The notes under the pieces were generated by a model. The model worked only from the letters and a program-made list of their open reading frames with translations. It made no database searches and was not told the DNA's origin. The position numbers and the translations under genes were made by a program. This document shows, piece by piece, positions 14,909 to 20,182 of a DNA stretch of 20,182 bases. The first letter of the stretch is position 1, and each line of letters begins with the position of its first letter. The DNA is from a virus, in IMG/VR virus record IMGVR_UViG_3300025310_000175, positions 1-20,182 of that record, one strand, 5' to 3'.

Positions 14909-16789
14909 CTAAGCACCCACATTCTTTTGGAGCCCGCGCCAGTCGATCGCCTTGGCCCCGAAGTCGAGGCGCGCCTTGATCTCGACCCCATCGACGTCGA
15001 AGCCCTGGCGCGTTTCGATGTACACGCCATCCTGGCCTTCGAGGTAGGCGTACTCGATCGTGTCGATCTGATCCGGCGAGGCAAACAGATACCAGGCCGT
15101 CGTGCTCGCCGCATCCAACCGGGGCTCGGCAATCGGCGTCAAGGCCCGGATATAGTCCGGCACGAGGTCGGCGGATTTCGCAGGCGCCAAGTTCGGCGCG
15201 ATCATCTGGAAGGCCGCGAGTTGCAGCGCCACCGGCACGACGAGATAGCGCGGCTGCACGTTCAGTACGGTGATGCCATCGAGTCCCTTCTGTTTGGCCA
15301 TCGCCGCCATGCCCGCGCCCAGGCCCGTCAAGGCCAGCGCGCTGCCCGTACCCGTGTTGAGGTTCGCGTGGTTCGCGTGGAACAGCGCGACGCCGTCGCC
15401 CATTGCCGGGTTCGAGGTGATGATGCCCCACACCGTATCGCTTTCAAGCGTTGCCGCCGCCACGCCGAACCCGGCAGGGATGCGCGTGAAGGCGCTCAGA
15501 TCGTCGTTGATGATCGTCTGGCGGGTGATCGAGACGATGCGGCCATAGGTGGCGAGCTTGTAGGTTTCCTTCGATTCGGCGATCGAGCCGTGGGTGAACT
15601 CGCCCTTCTCGTTGACCTTCATCAAGCTCGGCGCTTCGCCCAACTGCACGGCGTTGATGTTCTTGAAATCGACCGCCGAGCGCCGCCGCGAGAACGGCAG
15701 GAACGTGCGCGGGTAGGCTTCATAGGCCTGCCGCAGGGTCTTGTTGGCCACATCGGCAAGGATCGATGGGAAGTCGGAGGTCGACAGGGCGAGCTTGGCG
15801 ATCTCGTGGCGCGGCAGCCGCTTGGTGCGGGTGCCGGCGGTTTCGAGGCACTCCTTCGCCAGATCGAGCAGCGTCTGCCCGGCCCAGTCGCGGCCGAGAT
15901 CGTCCTTCAAGGGGAAGACCGCCGGATCGTAGCGGTGCAACAACGCCGCCATGATCCCGGCGCGGCGGATGTCGGTCTGATCGCGCGTGACCACGGCGGC
16001 CGCGCTGCGGATGGGATTGCGCTCATCCTCTTCAGCCCGCTTGTCGAGCGCAAGCTTGCGGAACTCTTCAATCGAAGTGCCCGCTTCGACATGCTGAGCG
16101 ACCAGGCGCGCATCGACGTTCAACGTGCGGCCGACCTTCTCGATTTCCCGGATGCGCGTGCGTTCGGCCAGTGCGGCGGCCTGGCGCTCGGCATCGAGGT
16201 TGATCTTCAGTTCGTCCCGGGCCTCTTCGCCCGTGGCGGTAACGATGGCTTCATCCATCTTCTGCTCCTGTGGGCCAGTTGCCCGTTCAAGCTTGAATCC
16301 CGCGCCCGGATCGGCGCCGATGGGTACGAGCGATACTTCCTCGGGTTCCCAATCGGTCACCAGAACCTGGCGCATCGCCACTCCCTGCGGCGTCACATCC
16401 TCGACCGCGTGAATCGCCACACCCATCGAGGCGTTGCGCAGGATGCCGTCCTGAACGTCCTGCCAGACCGGATCGACGTCGGCGCGCTTCGAGAACCGCA
16501 CGGTAGCCTTACCCTGGCCGTTCTCAACCCACGCGCGGGCGATCACGCCGATGACATCGTCGACGGTGAAGTCGCGATGAGAATTCAATAGCGGCGCCGA
16601 ACCGCTCGCGAGGCGTCCCATGCGCACGGCGCCTGGCTCCATCGAGAAGCGCATCTCGAACGGGCCGCGCGCGTCGTAGCGGCGAACGGATGCGCCCGTG
16701 TACCAGGTCAGTGTCGCCGTGCGTTCGTCGCGGTCGGCTGGAGCCAGCGCCTCAAACTGGGCTTCCAGCCGTTCTCTCGTTGGGGTCAT
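14909..16789 (-). CDS. Prohead protease - scaffold - major capsid protein fusion
   Basis: From ATG 16787-16789 (GAGG nine bases upstream) the protein has 626 residues; it overlaps the portal 3' end by 38 bases. Residues about 25-160 form an HK97-type protease: H71 in PLLNSHRDF, S121 in GILRNASMGV and E150/E151 in the family signature WEPEEVSLVPIGAD. Residues about 178-290 are charged and helical (DELKINLDAERQAAALAERT) and fit a scaffold. Residues about 290-626 resemble the Mu gpT-type major head subunit, with TYGRIVSITRQTIINDDL, ALFHANHANLNTG and the C-terminal LEGQDGVYIETRQGFDVDGV. The protease would clear the scaffold and free the capsid chain during head maturation. Fusion of these parts in one frame is less common than separate genes. 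An internal start at 16258 may give the capsid portion separately. Confidence 0.9.
   Translation of the reverse strand: MTPTRERLEAQFEALAPADRDERTATLTWYTGASVRRYDARGPFEMRFSMEPGAVRMGRLASGSAPLLNSHRDFTVDDVIGVIARAWVENGQGKATVRFSKRADVDPVWQDVQDGILRNASMGVAIHAVEDVTPQGVAMRQVLVTDWEPEEVSLVPIGADPGAGFKLERATGPQEQKMDEAIVTATGEEARDELKINLDAERQAAALAERTRIREIEKVGRTLNVDARLVAQHVEAGTSIEEFRKLALDKRAEEDERNPIRSAAAVVTRDQTDIRRAGIMAALLHRYDPAVFPLKDDLGRDWAGQTLLDLAKECLETAGTRTKRLPRHEIAKLALSTSDFPSILADVANKTLRQAYEAYPRTFLPFSRRRSAVDFKNINAVQLGEAPSLMKVNEKGEFTHGSIAESKETYKLATYGRIVSITRQTIINDDLSAFTRIPAGFGVAAATLESDTVWGIITSNPAMGDGVALFHANHANLNTGTGSALALTGLGAGMAAMAKQKGLDGITVLNVQPRYLVVPVALQLAAFQMIAPNLAPAKSADLVPDYIRALTPIAEPRLDAASTTAWYLFASPDQIDTIEYAYLEGQDGVYIETRQGFDVDGVEIKARLDFGAKAIDWRGLQKNVGA
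16256..16269 (-). promoter_or_regulatory. Internal ribosome binding site and start within the protease-capsid gene
   Basis: AGGAG (complement of 16265-16269) stands six bases before an in-frame ATG (complement of 16256-16258), codon 178 of the fusion, right after the protease domain and at the beginning of the helical scaffold. Initiation here would give a 449-residue scaffold-capsid chain (MDEAIVTATGEE onward). Spacing and match are as good as at the best gene starts of this operon. In lambda the scaffold nu3 is likewise started inside the protease gene C. This would raise the capsid to protease ratio. Confidence 0.6.
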
Positions 16790-18332
16790 GTTGAGGTTCC
16801 TCGTCAGCAAGCAGTTGTGAAATCCCGCGCAACTCACGCTTCAGTTCAGCGACCGGCAGTTTTTGTTGCGCGCCGCTTTGCGTCACGCGGCGCGGATCGC
16901 AATCGAGCACGATGCCGCGCTCATCGAGCATCCGGTTGATCTGGGCGATCTGTTCGAGCTGCGCGTCGGGGTCGTAACCCTGTTCAGCGATCGCTTGCCG
17001 AAGCGTGAGCGTTCCGGTGCGCAGCCGGTTGAGCGTCGCGACCGAGTCCTTGTACGGATCGACGCTGCCGAAGCCGGGCGGTGTCCACTCGGCGCGGAAC
17101 GGCCCGGGCTCGGGGATCGCGCCGGCGGCATAGGCCACCGCGAGAAACCGCTCCCAGACTGGCGTGCAAAGCATTGGAATGAAGGTCAGCCAGCGAAAAC
17201 CCTCGATGCCGTTGCGGAAGCTCAGGAGCCCTGCACGGTAGCTCGAGTAGTTCACGCGCGAGAGGTCGCCGGTCAACTGCTCGTAGGTGAGCTGCAAGCC
17301 CGTGGCAATTTGAGCCTGCTTGGCGGCGACGTAGTCGCGATAGCCAGCGGAGGCCGACGGAGAAGCGAAGGTGATCTCCTCGCCCGGCTTCAGGTACTCG
17401 ATCATGCCCGGCTCGAAGCTTTCGACGCGCTTACCAGTGGCCGGGTCCGGCGCTGCCGGCGCAATAGGCGGACCATCCGGGCCCTGCGGCTGCGTGACAA
17501 ACGCCGCGAAGCAGGCCTCGATCTTCTTGCGGACCAATTCGGCTTCTTCGTACTCATCGAGATCGCGCAGCGTGACCACGACCGGCGCAAGCCACGGCAC
17601 GCCGCGCACCTGGCCGGGACGGTCCTTTCGGTAGATGTGCAGGACCTCGCTGGCAGGGACGCGCACGGACTGTAGCGACGCCCCACCGCGCACGCCCGTC
17701 TGCACCACATCGCCTGGATGCTGACCGTAGAGCCAGTAGAAGACGCGCCGGCCCACCAGATCGAACTCGACACCCTGGATGATGTAGCCCGTCTCGGTCT
17801 TCTGCGTCTTCGTGTGGTCGAGGTAGTCCGGCTCGAGCACCTGAAGCTGTAGCGGAACCGTGAGTCCATCGCTTTCGCGGCGCTGGCGGAAGCGCACAAG
17901 GCACTCTCCGCTCTCAAACACCGTCCGCGCGATCAGCGCCTGGAGACCGAAGAAATCCAGTTGCCCGTCGGCGTCACACTCTTCGATCCAGTCGGCCCAA
18001 GCCACGTTGATGAGCCGGTCCAGATCCGGCTCTCCGCTCCGCGCCTGCGCCGTAATGCCTGTCCCGATGGCGTTGCCCACGATCTCGGCCACGGCGCGCG
18101 CCGCGTAGGCGTTGTTGCGGATCAGGTCGCGCGAGCGCTCGCGCAGCTTCGACAGCGCCACCGAGATCTCGGCGTTGGCCGAATTGCCTGTCGTGACCCA
18201 GCCGCCTGTGCGGCGGTCCGTCCGCGCACCTTCGTAGGCCAGCCGGATGAATTCTCCCGCGCGGCGGGCGCGCATCCGGCGCAGACCCGTCTCGGGCGAC
18301 ACCCAGGCGATCGCTTTATCAAGCCAATTCAT
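16752..18332 (-). CDS. Portal protein, lambda gpB family
   Basis: The 526-residue protein carries the lambda-type portal hallmarks: an N-terminal RSRDLIRNNAYAARAVAEIVGNAIG.G, DWIEECDADGQLDFFGLQ, LQLQVLEPDYLD, the ASEVLHIYRKDRPGQVRGVPWLAP segment, then QLTYEQLTGDLSRVNYSSYRAGLL and a C-terminal YKDSVATLNRLRTGTLTLRQAI. It forms the 12-subunit ring at the head vertex through which DNA is packed and ejected and on which gpW and FII dock. Start ATG 18332 overlaps the gpW stop as ATGA. The length matches lambda gpB (533). The last 13 codons overlap the start of the protease-capsid gene. Full length, with no frameshift visible. Confidence 0.95.
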   Translation of the reverse strand: MNWLDKAIAWVSPETGLRRMRARRAGEFIRLAYEGARTDRRTGGWVTTGNSANAEISVALSKLRERSRDLIRNNAYAARAVAEIVGNAIGTGITAQARSGEPDLDRLINVAWADWIEECDADGQLDFFGLQALIARTVFESGECLVRFRQRRESDGLTVPLQLQVLEPDYLDHTKTQKTETGYIIQGVEFDLVGRRVFYWLYGQHPGDVVQTGVRGGASLQSVRVPASEVLHIYRKDRPGQVRGVPWLAPVVVTLRDLDEYEEAELVRKKIEACFAAFVTQPQGPDGPPIAPAAPDPATGKRVESFEPGMIEYLKPGEEITFASPSASAGYRDYVAAKQAQIATGLQLTYEQLTGDLSRVNYSSYRAGLLSFRNGIEGFRWLTFIPMLCTPVWERFLAVAYAAGAIPEPGPFRAEWTPPGFGSVDPYKDSVATLNRLRTGTLTLRQAIAEQGYDPDAQLEQIAQINRMLDERGIVLDCDPRRVTQSGAQQKLPVAELKRELRGISQLLADEEPQHDPNERTAGSPV

Positions 18333-18532
18333 CCTTTTGAGGTCTGAGCGAAAGAGAAACGGTCCGTCGCCGTGCCGGATTCCGAGGCCAGGGCTTCCTG
18401 GATCACGGCATACGCCTGGAGCAGTTCATCCATCGAGCGGTAGGTCACCGTGCGATCGCCGAAGCGGACGGTCAGTTCGCCGCTGGCGATGGCTGCTTCA
18501 ACGGCGTCGAGCTGTTGCTGCGTCCAGGCCAT
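18329..18532 (-). CDS. gpW-like head completion protein
   Basis: This 67-residue protein (lambda gpW has 68) reads MAWTQQQLDAVEAAIASGELTVRFGDRTVTYRSMDELLQAYAVIQ: helix, beta hairpin around VRFGDRTVTY, helix, as in the gpW fold. It plugs under the portal after packaging and prepares the vertex for FII and the tail. It lies between terminase and portal, as W does. The start codon follows the previous stop without any gap (TAGATG), and its stop overlaps the portal start, so it should be made by coupled translation. Confidence 0.88.
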   Translation of the reverse strand: MAWTQQQLDAVEAAIASGELTVRFGDRTVTYRSMDELLQAYAVIQEALASESGTATDRFSFAQTSKG

Positions 18533-18718
18533 CTACCCGCGCCTCCGCTTGAAGTAAAACGTCGCCCGCGATCCGAACTCGCGCACGACGGCCACCAGTT
18601 CCCACCCTTGCGCGCCGTGTTCGTCGAGAATGTCCGGCGATTCCGCGTCGCCGGTGACCACCAGGTACTCCCAGGCGCCGGGCGTACCCTGTGCGCTCGG
18701 CTGACTTCTCACCTTCAT
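18533..18718 (-). CDS. Small DUF4177-like protein
   Basis: Start ATG 18716-18718 overlaps the terminase stop as ATGA, the operon's usual junction, giving 61 residues; a GTG at 18730 would add four. The body reads AWEYLVVTGD...ILDEHGAQGWELVAVV...TFYFKRR. The W-E-Y...LN/D..G..GWELV pattern with a final FKR strand is that of DUF4177, a small beta-alpha-beta domain of unknown function common in bacteria and Firmicutes phages. Here it sits between terminase and gpW, where lambda has nothing. A packaging accessory or DNA/protein-binding role is possible but unsupported. AGGAAG lies 11 bases upstream, too far to be optimal. Confidence 0.6.
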   Translation of the reverse strand: MKVRSQPSAQGTPGAWEYLVVTGDAESPDILDEHGAQGWELVAVVREFGSRATFYFKRRRG

Positions 18719-20182
18719 CGCGTGAGCCACTTCCTTCCTCGCTCGCCCAGCCAGCGTTCACGATCCCGGTCATCCTCGGGCACGGGACGGGGCCGGTTCG
18801 CGGCCAGGATCCGGTCGGCTTCGTTGTCGAGCGAGAGGCCCATCGACACGAGGGCGCGCAACGCCGCGTAGGCATAGACGCGCGCGTCGAGCGCCTCCTG
18901 CCGGACGCCCGGTTTCGGCCGCCACTCGCGCTTGGGCTGGCCCTTTGCATACGTGGTCACCAGGACCTCGCCCAAGAGCTGCTCGAAGTAGCCTTCTTCG
19001 CGGTCGGCTGGAAAGTGCGAGTAACCCGGCGTGCCCGGAGTCGGGTTCTTGAGCCGCCCGTAGATCGTTTCCTTCGCCGTATCGGTGCCGACGATCCACG
19101 GCTTCTCGCCGCGGATGTTCTTCGCCGTCGGCTTGCGCTGCCAGACAGGCAGCGGGCCACCCTTGCCCTTCACGGCGAAGATGCGCCGGTGATACCGGGT
19201 CCGGCAGAATTCATACACCGCTTGGGACTCGTAGCCCGCGTCGATCGCGCATGCCGCAACTGGCAGCGAGATCCCCGTTTCGTGCGGCCAGCGGCGCTCG
19301 AGGTACGTATCGAGTTCCTGCCAGACCAGTGCGCCCGACGGATCACCCGGCAACACGCGGTACTCGATCGACCACGATTCCTCGCCTCGCCCCCAACCCA
19401 CGAGTTCCAGCTCGAGCCGGTCCTTCTGCACGTCGACGCCCGCAGTCAGCACGACCGCGCCGTACGGCACTGCCGCCCGGTAGTGCTCGCGCCGCGCCAT
19501 GACCGTCGCCTGGTCGACCGCGGTTTCCGCGGCATCGTCCCAAGGCTCGGCGAGCACCGTGTTCACAAACTCGCGCAGTGTCTCGATCGACTTCTTGTCG
19601 GCCAAGAACTTTTTCGCCAGCGCGCCCCACTTTCGCCACGGCGAATAGAGACCGTTGATCCAGAATCCGGCGATGTCGGCCACCTCGGGCCGCGCGGCGC
19701 GCCACTCGCCGGCCTTGAGCATCTGGTGCTTCTGCCAGTCGGCGATCAGCTTCGAGCAGTGCTCGCAGCGGTAGGCCGCCTTCTCCGGCGCATCCTTCGG
19801 CCAGACGAGGTTGCCCCACGCGAGCACCTGGTAGGCCCCGCAGTGCGGGCACGGCACCCAGAAGCTCTGCTGGTTCGAGTTGAGCCAGGCTTGCTCGATG
19901 CGCGAGGCGCCTTTCGTCGTCGGCGTCGAACAGAGCACGATCTTCCGGTTCCAGAAGTTCGCCGTGCGCGTGATGGCCAGGTTCACGGGATCGCCTTCGC
20001 TGCCCGCGCTCGCCGGATAGCGGTCCACCTCATCGAGAAGGCAGTAGCGGATCGAGCGCATCGCGAGGCCCGCCGGCGAGTTCGCCGCCGCGAGCGTAAT
20101 CGAGCCGCCCAAAAACTTCTTGTGCAGGATCGTGTTGTTCGAATCCCGCGAGCGTGCATCGGCCACCTTGCCGCGCAGGCAC
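18715..20182 (-). CDS. Terminase large subunit, gpA family (5' end outside window)
   Basis: The frame is open to the right edge (the last full codon is 20179-20181), leaving 488 visible residues; the N-terminal ATPase start with Walker A is missing. Visible parts: the LGGSITLAAANSPAGLAMRSIRYCLLDEVDRYP stretch, where LLDEVDR is the Walker B motif with its catalytic Glu, VLCSTPTTKG as the coupling motif, a CPHC...CEHC zinc-ribbon pair about 25 residues apart, and the nuclease domain with GVDVQKDRLELELVGWG and ACAIDAGYES, whose Asp residues should bind metal. The enzyme cuts concatemeric DNA and pumps it through the portal. The family is that of lambda gpA, so cos-type packaging is likely, though no cos site is in the window. 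The stop overlaps the next start as ATGA. Confidence 0.95.
   Translation of the reverse strand, partial: CLRGKVADARSRDSNNTILHKKFLGGSITLAAANSPAGLAMRSIRYCLLDEVDRYPASAGSEGDPVNLAITRTANFWNRKIVLCSTPTTKGASRIEQAWLNSNQQSFWVPCPHCGAYQVLAWGNLVWPKDAPEKAAYRCEHCSKLIADWQKHQMLKAGEWRAARPEVADIAGFWINGLYSPWRKWGALAKKFLADKKSIETLREFVNTVLAEPWDDAAETAVDQATVMARREHYRAAVPYGAVVLTAGVDVQKDRLELELVGWGRGEESWSIEYRVLPGDPSGALVWQELDTYLERRWPHETGISLPVAACAIDAGYESQAVYEFCRTRYHRRIFAVKGKGGPLPVWQRKPTAKNIRGEKPWIVGTDTAKETIYGRLKNPTPGTPGYSHFPADREEGYFEQLLGEVLVTTYAKGQPKREWRPKPGVRQEALDARVYAYAALRALVSMGLSLDNEADRILAANRPRPVPEDDRDRERWLGERGRKWLTR

Larger units (their letters stand above)
1..20182 (-). mobile_element. Lambda-type siphovirus head and tail morphogenesis module (partial)
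   Basis: Consecutive minus-strand genes follow the lambda late-operon order: terminase (A), W, portal (B), protease plus capsid (C/E), decoration position (D), FII, Z, U, tail tube (V), G/GT with frameshift, tape measure (H), then M-, L- and J-like tip parts. Genes overlap by 1-44 bases or are separated by a few bases, consistent with one long late transcript entering from beyond the right edge. The plus-strand NYN gene at 604-1137 interrupts this layout. Neither phage end nor an attachment site is visible, so the module is incomplete on both sides. Assignment to a phage or prophage is strong; whether the prophage is intact cannot be judged. Confidence 0.95.

Noticed and set aside
14898-15431. 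Upstream extension of the DUF2190-like gene
   Set aside because: This part overlaps the capsid gene in another frame and reads as Arg/Gly-rich shadow; ATG 14897 has an ideal AGGAGG.
14861-16591. 576-codon open frame on the plus strand
   Set aside because: Antisense to the protease-capsid gene, whose motifs are clear; composition is typical of a shadow frame.
1-20182. CRISPR array, tRNA, rRNA, diversity-generating retroelement or integrase
   Set aside because: No regularly spaced direct repeats, cloverleaf, reverse transcriptase or recombinase motif was found by eye on either strand.

Overview
The window is a nearly gapless piece of a tailed-phage (siphovirus) morphogenesis module, read almost entirely on the minus strand, so gene order runs from right to left. 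The order is that of the lambda head-tail operon: terminase large subunit of the gpA type (cut by the right edge), a small DUF4177-like protein, gpW-like, gpB-type portal, a prohead protease fused to the major capsid protein, a DUF2190-like decoration candidate, gpFII-like connector, Z- and U-position proteins, a 56-residue ORF, the tail tube, a G/GT chaperone pair joined by a programmed -1 frameshift, the tape measure, a peptidoglycan hydrolase, a gpM-like protein, a beta-helix fibre, and a 1250-residue tail-tip protein combining M-, L- and J-like parts. A further tail-type gene runs off the left edge. No integrase, repressor, lysis or replication gene is visible, so prophage versus free phage cannot be decided here.

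The structural genes are tightly coupled. Six junctions are 4-base ATGA or GTGA overlaps, others are TGATG or TAGATG, and strong Shine-Dalgarno sites mark several starts that lie downstream of the longest possible ORF start. Sampled DNA is about 60% G+C. The host is not proven. The segment VFGRTGAV...GDY in the fibre and a Sec-type leader on that protein remind me of proteins from Acidobacteria such as Solibacter relatives, but this is a weak inference.

Two places break the pattern. First, positions 604-1137 hold a plus-strand gene of visibly lower G+C (about 48% in sampled lines) encoding an NYN/PIN-like predicted ribonuclease. It lies between two minus-strand tail genes, has an inverted repeat just before its start and ends in a hairpin shared with the tail-tip gene. 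It looks like a phage moron (cargo gene) and is the best candidate for an uncharacterised accessory or defence function. Second, a 95-base gap at 14160-14253, unusually long for this operon, is packed with three successive perfect or near-perfect hairpins.

Other notable architecture includes a complete -1 frameshift cassette (slippery CCCAAAC, upstream AGGAG, downstream stem) that adds a four-cysteine, possibly zinc-binding tail to the chaperone; an internal ribosome binding site inside the protease-capsid fusion that would yield a separate scaffold-capsid chain; a fibre protein with a predicted signal peptide; and a duplicated gpM-like domain.
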